DNA of 64,000 nt. Origin: an uncultured Lachnospiraceae bacterium (GTDB lineage Bacteria > Bacillota > Clostridia > Lachnospirales > Lachnospiraceae). How positions within the stretch are numbered: position 1 is the stretch's first letter; each line of letters opens with the position of its first letter. Location: NCBI GenBank assembly GCA_910587935.1, contig CAJUNP010000009.1, positions 24,670 to 88,669 of the forward strand, written 5' to 3'. Below the pieces are notes generated by a model that made no database searches, was not told the origin of the DNA, and saw only the letters and a list, made by a program, of their open reading frames with translations. A program made the translations under genes and the position numbers. Positions 8,660 to 18,172 of this stretch are shown piece by piece.

Positions 8660-9112
8660 TTATAGAGCCTGCAGCATCTGGGCGGGGTTGTCCGCCGCTT
8701 TTACTTTGCCGAAGGCTTTTATAATAATTCCGTCTTCATCGATCAGGTAAGTAGTGCGCACAACGCCCATGGTCTTCTTACCGTACATATTTTTTTCGTG
8801 CCACACATCGTAGGCTTTGATTGCAGACAATTCCGAATCAGACAACAGAAGAAAGGGCAGATTATACTTTTCCTCAAATTTTTTGTGGGATGCAACGCTG
8901 TCTTTGCTGATTCCGATCACTACCGCTCCCTTTTCCGTAAACTGCGGATACAACTCGCCAAAGCCGCAAGCCTGACTGGTACAGCCGGGCGTATTGTCTT
9001 TGGGGTAGAAGTAAAGAACGATTTTCTTACCCTGAAAATCCTTCAGGCTGTGTTCTGTTCCGTTTTGATCCGATAAAATAAAATCAGGCGCTTTTGTTCC
9101 AATTTCTAACAT
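8660..9112 (-). CDS. bcp: Thioredoxin-dependent thiol peroxidase (Bcp/PrxQ)
   Basis: 150 residues, full length for Bcp. The peroxidatic cysteine is Cys44 in DNTPGCTSQACGF, with a resolving Cys49 five residues later, the alpha-type atypical two-Cys layout. It reduces hydrogen peroxide and organic peroxides in the cytoplasm with electrons from thioredoxin (a trxA is at 57 kb). Start ATG with an AGGATC-type site. First gene of the bcp-yaaA operon. Confidence 0.93.
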   Translation of the reverse strand: MLEIGTKAPDFILSDQNGTEHSLKDFQGKKIVLYFYPKDNTPGCTSQACGFGELYPQFTEKGAVVIGISKDSVASHKKFEEKYNLPFLLLSDSELSAIKAYDVWHEKNMYGKKTMGVVRTTYLIDEDGIIIKAFGKVKAADNPAQMLQAL

Positions 9113-9140
9113 AATGATCCTCCGTTTCCGATTAAATTGT

Positions 9141-9397
9141 TTAATAAGGCGCAGACATTATAACGGAAAGCGCCTTTTCAAAAAATACTTTAAAACCCTG
9201 TTCCATATCCGTTTCTACCGTTTCATCTTCAAGACCATGATAGTATCTGCCGGAATGTATGTCAACCGATAAGGAATCTAAGGGGAAAACCGTTGGTTCA
9301 GCCACTTTCCATTTACCCTCCGGATATGGGTTCCGGGCTGCAGTTTTGCCGGATTGGTAGTTCCATACAGGATCTCTTTTAAATTTTCTATCTTCAT
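9141..9397 (-). pseudogene. Possible small-gene remnant
   Basis: The 340-base gap between the Rpn-type gene and bcp holds protein-like sequence in two frames. An ATG at 9397 opens 39 codons (MKIENLKEILYGTTNPAKL...), ending at 9278. A second frame without a start codon stays open from about 9407 to a stop at 9141-9143 and reads NPYPEGKWKVAEPTVFPLD then HSGRYYHGLEDETVETDMEQ. The second stretch has the composition of a real C-terminus. A decayed gene with a frameshift is likely; family unknown. Confidence 0.35.
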
Positions 9398-9452
9398 ATC
9401 TTTTCTTTTTTTATATTGCCTTTTACTGACTTTACGAATCCTAATGTCCGGA

Positions 9453-10334
9453 TTATTCCGTTAAATTATACTCCTGATATAATTTTTTCCTTGCATCCTC
9501 GTCTGAAAGAAGTTCTAAATCCCGCAGGCGTCCGTCCTTTTGCAAGTATTGTACCAGTTGAATCATCAGCTCCCTGCCTTTTATAATTCCCTCTTCTCTG
9601 GCGATTTTCTTTTCATTCTCAATGTGGGCCTGCTCATCATATTCTGACAGTAACATGGAACATACCTCCTCGCGATTTTCTCTTAAGATTTTCTCCAGTA
9701 TTCCTTCATTGATACATTCTTCCACAGCACGGTCAATGGCTTCCCGGATCGAAACTTTACGTTTTTTATTCTCTCTTACTTTTTCAATAAATAAAGAATA
9801 TTCCTCCAGCTTGCGGCACTTCCTCATGATCTCCCGGTTCTGTCCGTAATTAATATTCAGCATGACTGCATGGCAGTCGATCGCTGCGTTCCCCCTGTTC
9901 ATCCCTTCCGGAAAGGCGCTGTGTAAATGGAATACCTGACGCTCCGGCTGCATCCTGGTTCCGTTATAAAAAACCACAAACTGCGGAAAGGGTAACTGAA
10001 TCTGTTTGCTGCCGTAAATATCCCTATCGTCCCCTGTCATTATTTTCCGGTATAAATCCGCAAAATAGAACAACCCCCTCAGCGGAAGATTAGGACTATA
10101 AGTACTTTGATGCTCATAAAGATTCAGAATATCCTTAACCAGAAAGGATACATCATTTTTCATACCCATATATACAGCATCTTCCAGTGTATTGATCTCC
10201 ATATCCTCCGGATTACCATAGTCCGTACCGTTAATGGCATTATAAAGCTGTAACAAATCCTCCTTCTCCCGAAAAATCAGTTTGAACAGTCTGTCCTTAT
10301 ACTCCCTGTTCACACAATTTCGTTCATTTCCCAT
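9453..10334 (-). CDS. Rpn/PD-(D/E)XK nuclease-family transposase-like protein
   Basis: 293 residues. The N-terminal two thirds follow the Rpn family (recombination-promoting nuclease, also called PD-(D/E)XK nuclease family transposase): REYKDRLFKLIFREKEDLL, then the active-site region DVSFLVKDILNLYEHQS with the Asp and Glu-x-Gln of the nuclease fold, then LRGLFYFADLYRK. The C-terminal part is a charged helical tail (ENEKKIAREEGIIKGRE) common in these proteins. Relatives make DNA breaks and raise recombination in E. coli; they usually sit alone, as here. A promoter lies at 10467-10495. Confidence 0.85.
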   Translation of the reverse strand: MGNERNCVNREYKDRLFKLIFREKEDLLQLYNAINGTDYGNPEDMEINTLEDAVYMGMKNDVSFLVKDILNLYEHQSTYSPNLPLRGLFYFADLYRKIMTGDDRDIYGSKQIQLPFPQFVVFYNGTRMQPERQVFHLHSAFPEGMNRGNAAIDCHAVMLNINYGQNREIMRKCRKLEEYSLFIEKVRENKKRKVSIREAIDRAVEECINEGILEKILRENREEVCSMLLSEYDEQAHIENEKKIAREEGIIKGRELMIQLVQYLQKDGRLRDLELLSDEDARKKLYQEYNLTE

Positions 10335-10466
10335 AGACTACCTCCATTATAAGTTTTTTTAATAAATCCTGCAAGACTGAAATATGGCTGATAAAGCCGG
10401 AATTTGTAGAATCTGTAAGACTCTGTTTTAGAAAATATAAGAAATTCATGGATAATTAACAGTTTT

Positions 10467-10495
10467 ACTTTATCGTAATATCATTTACCTGTCAA
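10467..10495 (-). promoter_or_regulatory. Promoter of the Rpn-type gene
   Basis: Minus-strand TTGACA (10490-10495), 17-base spacer, TAAAGT (10467-10472), about 130 bases before the start. The -35 box sits inside a short inverted repeat (ATTTAC-N7-GTAAAT). The rest of the 313-base divergent gap to the XRE gene shows no other feature I can support. Confidence 0.55.
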
Positions 10496-10647
10496 GTAAA
10501 TATCCATAACTTAACCTCCGGTTACAAAAAATGCCCGTTTCTTAATTATGGCTCCATTGAAAGTAAACGCTTCTCCGGTTATACTGTTTTTAAACAGACA
10601 CATGACGGGAAATAATGTTTTAGAAATCAGAAAGGACCGGGATTATA

Positions 10648-11709
10648 ATGGAAATGAAAATAGGAGCCAGACTGGCAGAACTTCGCAGAAAAAAAGGACT
10701 GACGCAGGAACAGCTTGCGGAAAAGCTTGGAATCTCAGCGCCAGCCGTCAGCAAATGGGAAACGAATAATTCCTATCCTGACATTACCCTGCTGTGTCCC
10801 CTTGCAAGGGCTTTGGATACAAATGTGAATACCCTGCTGCAGTTTGACGAGGGCCTTACGGAATCGGATATTATTGAAAAGACGAATACCATTATCAAAA
10901 CAGCCAGGGATAAGGGAGCCGAGGCAGTTGAAAAAGAAATTCTTGACCTGCTGCACAAGTATCCCGACTCTGTTCCCCTGAAATTTTATAGCGCCATAGC
11001 ATGGGACACTTTTTTTCTGGTCTTTCCCACAATCGAAGAAGAAACAAAAAAACGCTGGAGGGAATTAAAAAAAGAACTGCTTACCGAAGTCCGCCTGTCG
11101 GGAACCGGCGCCTACTGGCAGACTGCTACCCTGCAGCTTGCTACGGCCTCGATACAGGAAAACGATCTTGAAAAAGCCGAACAGCTTTTAAAAGAATTGC
11201 CGGAGCATGCCGTAGACCCTACGGTTACATGGTCGCTTTTTTATCTGAAAAAGGAACAGCCCGAAGAAGCCCTGAAAACAACCCAGAAACGTTTATATTC
11301 TCTGGTACGCCATGTACTCGAGTGTCTTAGTATTATGCTTAATCCCCAAATCGTTCCGGATATGGAGCAGGAGCTTAAAATCTGCCGGGTATATAAAACC
11401 GTCGATACGCTTTTTGGCTGCAGCGGTATGTATGACGGTTTGTTTTTGATGATTTATCTTCAGATGAACCGTCCGGAGGACGCCGAAGCCTGTCTGGAAC
11501 GTTACATCGATGCGCTTACAGGACCGGCCCTTCTGCCAAAACCGTTTCTTTTCTCGCCGGGCCTTCCCATAAAGGAAGAAGCCCGGCCGGCGTCTTCGGC
11601 CGAGCTCCGCAAAATGCTTTTAAAAGGACTGGAAGACGAACAGTACCGCGAATTCCTGCAGCGGCCCCGATGTCAAAAAGCGCTGGAAAGGCTAAAAGCA
11701 AGTCTGTAA
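10648..11709 (+). CDS. XRE-family transcriptional regulator with long helical C-terminus
   Basis: 353 residues. Residues 5-60 are a Cro/C1-type helix-turn-helix (LAELRRKKGLTQEQLAEKLG, then APAVSKWETNNSYPDITLL). The remaining 290 residues are alpha-helical with repeats like ENDLEKAEQLLKELPEHAVD, suggesting a TPR-like ligand or partner domain. No membrane segment. It probably senses a cytoplasmic signal; targets unknown. The closest candidates are the neighbouring Rpn gene and the multidrug exporter, which it faces convergently. Confidence 0.8.
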   Translation: MEMKIGARLAELRRKKGLTQEQLAEKLGISAPAVSKWETNNSYPDITLLCPLARALDTNVNTLLQFDEGLTESDIIEKTNTIIKTARDKGAEAVEKEILDLLHKYPDSVPLKFYSAIAWDTFFLVFPTIEEETKKRWRELKKELLTEVRLSGTGAYWQTATLQLATASIQENDLEKAEQLLKELPEHAVDPTVTWSLFYLKKEQPEEALKTTQKRLYSLVRHVLECLSIMLNPQIVPDMEQELKICRVYKTVDTLFGCSGMYDGLFLMIYLQMNRPEDAEACLERYIDALTGPALLPKPFLFSPGLPIKEEARPASSAELRKMLLKGLEDEQYREFLQRPRCQKALERLKASL

Positions 11710-11731
11710 TCCACAGTGTGCCCGGCGCCCT

Positions 11732-13585
11732 TTAAGCCGACGTCTGTTCAAATTGTGAATTATACAGTTCCGCATAGAATCCGCCCATGGCAAGAAGCTC
11801 TTCATGACTTCCCTGCTCCACAATATCTCCATCCTTCATAACCAGAATTACATCCGCGTCCTTAATCGTGGAAAGCCTGTGGGCAATCACAAAGCTGGTC
11901 CGGCCCTTCATCAGGTTATTCATGGCTTTCTGAATACGCGCCTCCGTGCGGGTATCCACAGAGCTGGTCGCCTCGTCCAGAATCAGAATCGGATTGTCCG
12001 CCAGAATGGCTCTGGCAATCGTCAGAAGCTGCTTTTGCCCTTGGGAAACATTGCTGGCGTCTTCATTCAGTTCCATATTGTAACCGCCGGGAAGGGTTGA
12101 GATAAAATGATGGGCGTGGGCCGCTTTTGCGGCGGCAATTACTTCCTCGTCCGATGCCTCCAGCCGTCCGTAACGGATATTTTCCATAATGGTTCCTTTA
12201 AACAGCCAGGTATCCTGAAGAACCATCCCAAAATTCTCACGCAGTATACTGCGGTCAAAATCCTTTACATTATTTCCATCCACCAGAATAGCGCCGCCGT
12301 TCACATCATAGAAACGCATCAGCAGTTTTACCATAGTGGTCTTGCCTGCCCCGGTAGGCCCTACAATCGCCGCCGTCTGCCCCGGCTTTATTTCACAGCT
12401 GAAATCATGTACGATGGTTTTCTCCGGAACATAGCCGAAGCTTACGTGTTCAAAAGTAACCCGTCCCTCCATGCCCGCCGGTTCCACGGGATGACCGGAA
12501 GCCTGTTCTTCCTCTTCCTCATTTAAAAATTCAAATACACGCTCTGCCGCGGCCGCCGTTGACTGGAACATATTAGATACCTGCGCCAGCTGTATGATAG
12601 GCTGCGTAAAGCTTTTTACATACTGGATAAACGCCTGGATCTCTCCCACTTCAATGACGCCCCGTATCGCCAGTATACTTCCCGAAACCGCTACGGCCAC
12701 ATATCCCAGGTTTCCGACAAACATCATAACGGGCTGCATCAGTCCGGAGAGAAACTGGGATTTCCATGCCGATCTGTAAAGTTCCCGGTTCGTGGCTTCA
12801 AAAGTTTCCAGCGTTTTTTCTTCCCGGTTAAAAGCTTTAATAATATTCTGACCGCCGTAGGTTTCCTCAATCTGGCCGTTGATCTCACCCAGTGTACGCT
12901 GCTGCGCCACAAAATACTTTTGTGAATGTTTCATTACAAATCCGATAAGGATACCGGAAACCGGCAGGATCACCAGCGCAATCAGGGTCATCAGGGGGCT
13001 GATGCCAAGCATCATGACAAGTGTTCCCACCAGCATGGTTACGGAAGTAATCAGGGTTGTAATACTCTGGCTCAGACTCTGCCCCAGGGTATCCACATCG
13101 TTGGTTATACGGGAAAGCACTTCGCCTACCGTTCTGCTTTCAAAGTACTTCATGGGCATCCGGTTGATTTTCTCGGATATCTCCCGGCGGAACCGGTAGC
13201 AGAGTTTTTGCGACACTCCTGTCATTATCCATCCCTGAATAAATGAAAAGACGGCGCTGATTACGTAGAGGGCCGCTAAAAAAAGCAAAATCTGCGCAAT
13301 TTTCGTAAAATTGATTCCTCCCGTTCCCGTAAGCTTCGCCATCAGACCGGTAAAAAGCTCCGTAGTGGCCTTACTTAAAACCTTCGGCCCCACAACGTTA
13401 AAAACGGTGCTTCCCACGGCAAAAACCATCACCGCAAGAATGGCGTACTTAAAATTCCCCATATAGCGGATCAGCTTTCCGATGGTCCCTTTAAAGTCTT
13501 TCGCTTTTTCACCGGGCATCATTCCGCCGCCGGGCCCGTGTCCCATTCCCCTGGGACGCCCTGACTGTCTTGTATGCTCGCTCAT
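11732..13585 (-). CDS. Heterodimeric ABC multidrug exporter, subunit with degenerate signature
   Basis: 617 residues: a Gly/Met-rich cytoplasmic start, six membrane helices, then an ATPase domain. Walker A GPTGAGKT (about residue 413), signature VSQGQ (about 514) instead of LSGGQ, Walker B LILDEATSSVD with the catalytic Glu. It overlaps the upstream partner gene by one base (TAATG). With the partner it forms an exporter of the BmrCD/LmrCD/TM287-288 type, which pumps drugs or lipids outward. Its own Walker A/B should pair with the intact VSGGQ of the partner to make the active site. Confidence 0.9.
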   Translation of the reverse strand: MSEHTRQSGRPRGMGHGPGGGMMPGEKAKDFKGTIGKLIRYMGNFKYAILAVMVFAVGSTVFNVVGPKVLSKATTELFTGLMAKLTGTGGINFTKIAQILLFLAALYVISAVFSFIQGWIMTGVSQKLCYRFRREISEKINRMPMKYFESRTVGEVLSRITNDVDTLGQSLSQSITTLITSVTMLVGTLVMMLGISPLMTLIALVILPVSGILIGFVMKHSQKYFVAQQRTLGEINGQIEETYGGQNIIKAFNREEKTLETFEATNRELYRSAWKSQFLSGLMQPVMMFVGNLGYVAVAVSGSILAIRGVIEVGEIQAFIQYVKSFTQPIIQLAQVSNMFQSTAAAAERVFEFLNEEEEEQASGHPVEPAGMEGRVTFEHVSFGYVPEKTIVHDFSCEIKPGQTAAIVGPTGAGKTTMVKLLMRFYDVNGGAILVDGNNVKDFDRSILRENFGMVLQDTWLFKGTIMENIRYGRLEASDEEVIAAAKAAHAHHFISTLPGGYNMELNEDASNVSQGQKQLLTIARAILADNPILILDEATSSVDTRTEARIQKAMNNLMKGRTSFVIAHRLSTIKDADVILVMKDGDIVEQGSHEELLAMGGFYAELYNSQFEQTSA

Positions 13586-15633
13586 TATGCCGTTCCTCCT
13601 TTCAGTTCCGCTTCGGAAAGCTGCGATCTTGCAATTTCCTGATACGTTTCACAGCTTTTAAGCAGTTCTTCATGGGTTCCTCTCCCCACAATTTTCCCTT
13701 CATCCAGAACAAGAATCTGGTCCGCGTGTAAAATTGTGCTGATGCGCTGCGCCACTATGATTACGGCGGCATCCCGCATCTTTTCCGTCAGCGCACGGCG
13801 AAGCGCCACATCGGTCTTGTAATCCAGCGCCGAAAAGCTGTCGTCAAAAAGAAAGATTTTTGAATCCTTGGCGATTGCCCTGGCAATCGAGAGACGCTGC
13901 TTCTGCCCCCCCGATACATTGGTTCCGCCCTGCGCAATCTCACTGTGATAGCCCTCCGGCTTCTCCGTAATAAACTCCTCCGCCTGCGCAATGCGGGCCG
14001 CTTCCGCCATAGCTTCATCCGTGATGTGGCTGCCTCCGAATTTAATGTTGGATGCGATGTCCCCGGAAAACAAAACGCCTTTCTGCGGGACAAATCCTAA
14101 AAGGGAACGGAGCTTATGCTGGCTGATATCCCGGATATCCACGCCATCTATTGTAATTTTGCCGCCGGTCACATCATAAAACCGGGGAATTAAATGTAGC
14201 AGCGTGGATTTTCCGCATCCGGTGCTTCCGATAATAGCTGTAGTCATACCGGGAAGCGCCGTAAAATCTATATCCTTTAAAGCGTCTTCGTCGGCGTCAG
14301 GATAACGGAACGATACATGCTCAAACCGTACCTCGCCTTTTACCTGCTCCAGCTGTCCGTCTTTCACAGATTCCTTATCCGTAATGCCCGGCTCCGTATT
14401 CAATACTTCGTCGATACGCTCCGCCGCCACGCCGGCACGGGGCAGCATGATGGAAATCATAGTGATCATCAAAAACGCCGAAACGATCTGCATGGTATAC
14501 GTAATAAATGCAAGCATATCGCCGACCTGAAGATTGCCCAGATCAATACCTTTCGCTCCGAACCATACGATCAGAAGCGTAATACCGTTCATAATCAGCA
14601 TCATAAGAGGCATCATAAAGTTCATCACCCGGGATGTAAAGAGCTGCGTTCCCATCAGGTCGCGATTCGCCTTATCAAAGCGTTTTTCTTCAAAGCGTTC
14701 ACGACTGAAAGCGCGGATTACCGGCACTCCTGTCAGAATTTCTCTGGATACCAGATTCAGCCGATCCACTAAAGTCTGCATCTTTTTGAACCGGGGCATG
14801 GCGATCTGCATCAACACTAAAACCACTAAAATAATCACGGCCACCGCCACGCCGATTATCCACCCCATTCCGGTTCTGGTTCCCATTACCTTCACAACGC
14901 CTCCGATACCGATAATCGGCGCATAGAGAACAATCCTGAGAAGCATTACGCATACCATCTGTACCTGCTGGATGTCGTTGGTGCTTCTGGTAATCAGGGA
15001 AGCCGTAGAAAACCGGTCCATTTCCGCATGGGAAAAAGATACCACTTTCCGAAATACTTTTTCACGCAGATCCCTGCCTATTTTTGCCGCTACGCGGGAA
15101 GCAAGCAGACCCGTAAGAATGGCCGCCGCCATCATGATCACGGAGAGCAGAAGCATTTTGCCTCCGGTAAGCCACAGGTAATCGGTCTGAATCCGGCCAA
15201 GGTTCATGCCTGATGCCCGGTACTCTTCCTGCACGGAAAGAATAGCGCTCTGAGTAATCAGGGAATCGCTCATACCGGCAATGTCTTCCGCAGATAAAAG
15301 AGCCATGGGCACCGCAAGAATTTCTTCTAATTCCTTAATTGTCTCCGCTTCATCCGTATTGAGGATGTAAATGCCGTCTTCATCAAGAGTATACGCCGCC
15401 TCCACCGCAGCCGCCTCCTCTTTTTGCAACAACAGGCTTAACTTATCCAAAGTTTCCGCCCGCATTTTTTGCGGCGCCACACTGTCAATTCCCTGCTGGC
15501 CGATACCGATATCCACAATATCCGCCGTATATTGGGGCAAAGCCAGATCGCAGAGAGCCTGCACCACTAAAAGAGCTAAAATTGCCAGCGCTGAAAGCCT
15601 GGAATCCTTTAAATATTTCAGAATCTTCGTCAT
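13585..15633 (-). CDS. Heterodimeric ABC multidrug exporter, subunit with non-catalytic Walker B
   Basis: 682 residues with six helices and an ATPase domain. Walker A GSTGCGKS (about residue 469), intact signature VSGGQKQR (about 575), Walker B IFLFDDSFSALD (about 595) with Asp where the catalytic Glu normally stands. Between helices 1 and 2 is an insertion of about 110 polar residues (residues 40-150), an extracellular domain like that known in BmrC-type subunits. Translationally coupled to the downstream partner. A strong promoter is at 15703-15731, so the two genes form their own operon. Confidence 0.9.
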   Translation of the reverse strand: MTKILKYLKDSRLSALAILALLVVQALCDLALPQYTADIVDIGIGQQGIDSVAPQKMRAETLDKLSLLLQKEEAAAVEAAYTLDEDGIYILNTDEAETIKELEEILAVPMALLSAEDIAGMSDSLITQSAILSVQEEYRASGMNLGRIQTDYLWLTGGKMLLLSVIMMAAAILTGLLASRVAAKIGRDLREKVFRKVVSFSHAEMDRFSTASLITRSTNDIQQVQMVCVMLLRIVLYAPIIGIGGVVKVMGTRTGMGWIIGVAVAVIILVVLVLMQIAMPRFKKMQTLVDRLNLVSREILTGVPVIRAFSRERFEEKRFDKANRDLMGTQLFTSRVMNFMMPLMMLIMNGITLLIVWFGAKGIDLGNLQVGDMLAFITYTMQIVSAFLMITMISIMLPRAGVAAERIDEVLNTEPGITDKESVKDGQLEQVKGEVRFEHVSFRYPDADEDALKDIDFTALPGMTTAIIGSTGCGKSTLLHLIPRFYDVTGGKITIDGVDIRDISQHKLRSLLGFVPQKGVLFSGDIASNIKFGGSHITDEAMAEAARIAQAEEFITEKPEGYHSEIAQGGTNVSGGQKQRLSIARAIAKDSKIFLFDDSFSALDYKTDVALRRALTEKMRDAAVIIVAQRISTILHADQILVLDEGKIVGRGTHEELLKSCETYQEIARSQLSEAELKGGTA

Positions 15634-15702
15634 TTCACGACCCCTTTCCGAACACCATTTTCCGGTAAATTTTTACAAGGCGTTATGTATTCATAGTATC
15701 TG

Positions 15703-15731
15703 ATTATAAAAAATCGGAAGAGTGAAGTCAA
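15703..15731 (-). promoter_or_regulatory. Strong sigma-A promoter of the multidrug exporter operon
   Basis: Minus-strand TTGACT (15726-15731), 17-base spacer, perfect TATAAT (15703-15708), about 70 bases ahead of the first exporter gene. Confidence 0.75.
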
Positions 15732-15749
15732 TTAACGATTCATAAACTT

Positions 15750-15819
15750 TAAATAAAAAAAGAAGTATTGCAGCGGCATATATCCTCTCTCCGGATCAGG
15801 GAATATATGCCGTTGCAAT
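15750..15819 (-). terminator. Rho-independent terminator of the GntR-ABC operon
   Basis: A long stem of about 18 bp (15767-15785 with 15800-15819) followed on the minus strand by a run of seven T. It lies just past the last permease gene and before the exporter promoter. Confidence 0.85.
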
Positions 15820-15828
15820 GCTTTCCTT

Positions 15829-16569
15829 TTATAAGGTTACCCTTTGTTTTTTTAATATAAGCAGCGCTATTAAGATTCCGGCCCCGGTTCCGCACAGCAG
15901 CGCCGCCATCAGTCCGGTTCCTGTGACGCCTCCGGCCAGATCCATAAGCAAATTTCCCGCTTTGCCCGCCAGGGAATCCGGATGCTTTTTTCCCGCTGAA
16001 AGAAGCCTTGGAATACCCATAAAACCCAGCATCCAAAAGGCCCATATGCCCCAGTAAAATTTCGTGCTGAATTTCATGATTAACGCGCCCAGAAGAAGAA
16101 TTAATGACGGCAGCCCCAGCACAAAGCCAATAAAAACAGCAGGTCTTCCAAGTATCCAGTCTATATCCATTCCGCATACAGCGCCAGGATACAGCACCGG
16201 GTAAAGCGCTCTTTCCAGAAAATTGACAAGCTTAACTATCCCCAGAATTATAAGACCATTCAGCACCATACACAAATACCTTGCCGGTACAAAGTATCTT
16301 CTGGCTTTTCCCATGGAAACGGCCAGGTTAAAGTCGTATTGTACGGAAAAAATGCCTCCGAACAAAAACATGGCCTCTCCGAACATAAGCGAAAGAATCG
16401 CCCCTACATTAGCATAGCTTCCTTCCGATTTACCCACTGTTACCATGCCAATCAGGATAAACACCATTCCCAGCAGGGCTCCTGCCGCCGAAATACCGGC
16501 ATAAGAAAAGATTTCTTTATAATTAATCCGAAACGTCTGTCTTAAAGTGTTACCAAACTCTTTCATCAC
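15829..16569 (-). CDS. ABC-2-type permease of the GntR-ABC operon, second
   Basis: 246 residues, six hydrophobic helices (about 22-45, 60-80, 105-125, 158-178, 185-200 and 218-240), typical of the small membrane subunits of YtrA-type GntR/ABC loci. The helix-rich fold resembles its neighbour at 16617 in plan, not closely in sequence. Last gene of the operon, ending at the terminator. It likely pairs with the other permease to form the channel; no substrate is evident. Confidence 0.75.
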   Translation of the reverse strand: MMKEFGNTLRQTFRINYKEIFSYAGISAAGALLGMVFILIGMVTVGKSEGSYANVGAILSLMFGEAMFLFGGIFSVQYDFNLAVSMGKARRYFVPARYLCMVLNGLIILGIVKLVNFLERALYPVLYPGAVCGMDIDWILGRPAVFIGFVLGLPSLILLLGALIMKFSTKFYWGIWAFWMLGFMGIPRLLSAGKKHPDSLAGKAGNLLMDLAGGVTGTGLMAALLCGTGAGILIALLILKKQRVTL

Positions 16570-16616
16570 TACCTCCTTGCTGCCAACAGCCCGCGAATTT
16601 GGACGTCGGCTGCCAG

Positions 16617-17291
16617 TTACATAAACTGCAGATTCTTTTTTCTGACAATTGTATAAAACACCGTAATAATGCTCAAATCCAGAACCGCTCCGACCAGTAA
16701 GATCCAGGGAGCCTTAAGAATTTTTAAATCGGCGCCGGATAGGTCTATCAAATCCATGCTTCCCCCGACGGATACCATGCCAATTATTACGCTACCGATA
16801 ACGGCCATTAATACGGCTATATAGACAATCATTCCTATTGACTTTCCAAAGCGCATGGTGGCCGCGGCAATCAGATTCGCCATTGCAAGCCAAATAAAAT
16901 ATAGGCCCGCCACGCCCATAAGGTATCCTGTAAGAAGATTCCAGATCCGTGCGTCGAAAAAGTAAAAAAATATATAGAACGCCGCCACATACTCGGCAAT
17001 CACCAGATGCTGCATGACCTGCATGGCAATAAAGCTCATCTTTCTGCCGCTGCCCAAAGACACGGTTAGGGGAAAATAAATCTGCTGATTATTAAACGCA
17101 TTTACAAAGGCAAGTATTATCGACATCATGATCAGGTAGGAAGGAAGCTGCTTTCCCATTTCTTCCATGAAATTCTCGCCGCTCATAAACGTTATAAATG
17201 CAACGATTCCAATCACCCATACTCCCATCATAAGCGCTGTTTTTTCTAATATTGCCCCCCAGTAAAGCAGATTTCGTCCGATTCCTTTCAT
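16617..17291 (-). CDS. ABC-2-type permease of the GntR-ABC operon, first
   Basis: 224 residues from the ATG at 17291. That start overlaps the stop of the ATPase gene by four bases (ATGA) and is preceded by AAGGAGG. Six predicted membrane helices. In this operon type (as YtrABCDEF of Bacillus) the permeases and ATPase are repressed by the GntR protein and induced by cell-wall antibiotics. Induction here is inference from the gene order. Confidence 0.77.
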   Translation of the reverse strand: MKGIGRNLLYWGAILEKTALMMGVWVIGIVAFITFMSGENFMEEMGKQLPSYLIMMSIILAFVNAFNNQQIYFPLTVSLGSGRKMSFIAMQVMQHLVIAEYVAAFYIFFYFFDARIWNLLTGYLMGVAGLYFIWLAMANLIAAATMRFGKSIGMIVYIAVLMAVIGSVIIGMVSVGGSMDLIDLSGADLKILKAPWILLVGAVLDLSIITVFYTIVRKKNLQFM

Positions 17292-18172
17292 TTGCTTTCC
17301 GCCTCCTTGCCGCACATTGCTACAAACACTTGCTGAAGGTTCATTGGCTGTATGGATAATTCCGCATTTTCAGGTATTGTCTCGCCGGGTTTTAAAAGAA
17401 CCGTTACGCCTTTGCTGCGTCCCAGTTTTTCGGGATGATAAACCTTCCGCCCTTCCACGGCGCGGTCCACTTCTTCTTCTTTACCGCTGATATGACGGCT
17501 CCTTTCCAACAGCTCCTGGGTATTTTCTTTTAGCAGGATACGCCCTTTATCAAGGATAATCACTTCCTCGAAAACGTCCGCCGCTTCCTCAATAATGTGC
17601 GTGGATATAACAAAGGTACGTCCGCTTTCCGAAAATTCCTCCAGCAGAATTCTGTAAAAAGCTTCTCTTGTCACCACATCCAATCCCGCAACCGGTTCAT
17701 CCAGTAAGGTAAAATCGGCCTTGCTGGCCAAAGCCACAATAATGGTGACCATGGACATCATGCCTTTGGAAAGCCTGTTGATCCGTTTATTGACATCCAG
17801 TTCAAACTCCCGTATCAGCTTCTTAGCCATCTGCTTATCCCACGCCGGCATATAAATAGAAGCCGCCCGCAGGTATTCCTTAACCTTCATGGTATTGGCG
17901 CCGTTGCCGTTCATGGGATTGAGCTCTCTGGAAAAACAAATGTGGTTCAGCGCCTCCTGCTTCTCCCAGACAGGCCCCCCGTTATAGGATATCTCTCCTT
18001 TTGTCGCCGGATTCTGTCCCGACAGAATAGATAAAAGGGTGGTCTTCCCGGCTCCGTTTCTTCCGATCAATCCGTAAATTTTGCCTCTTTCAAGCTCCAG
18101 CGTCACATCCTGAAGCACATCTTTTTTTCCGTAGGTTTTAATTAAATTATTGCAGATCAGTTTATCGTTCAT
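17288..18172 (-). CDS. ABC transporter ATPase of the GntR-ABC operon
   Basis: 294 residues. Start at the ATG at 18172, after GGGAGG, inside the last codons of the GntR gene. Motifs: Walker A GRNGAGKT, signature LSKGMMSMV, Walker B FTLLDEPVAGLD, H-loop VISTHI. The signature LSKGM is the degenerate form usual in YtrB-like and bacitracin-type exporters. A C-terminal regulatory region of about 80 residues follows the core. Drives the two permeases encoded downstream. Confidence 0.87.
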   Translation of the reverse strand: MNDKLICNNLIKTYGKKDVLQDVTLELERGKIYGLIGRNGAGKTTLLSILSGQNPATKGEISYNGGPVWEKQEALNHICFSRELNPMNGNGANTMKVKEYLRAASIYMPAWDKQMAKKLIREFELDVNKRINRLSKGMMSMVTIIVALASKADFTLLDEPVAGLDVVTREAFYRILLEEFSESGRTFVISTHIIEEAADVFEEVIILDKGRILLKENTQELLERSRHISGKEEEVDRAVEGRKVYHPEKLGRSKGVTVLLKPGETIPENAELSIQPMNLQQVFVAMCGKEAESK

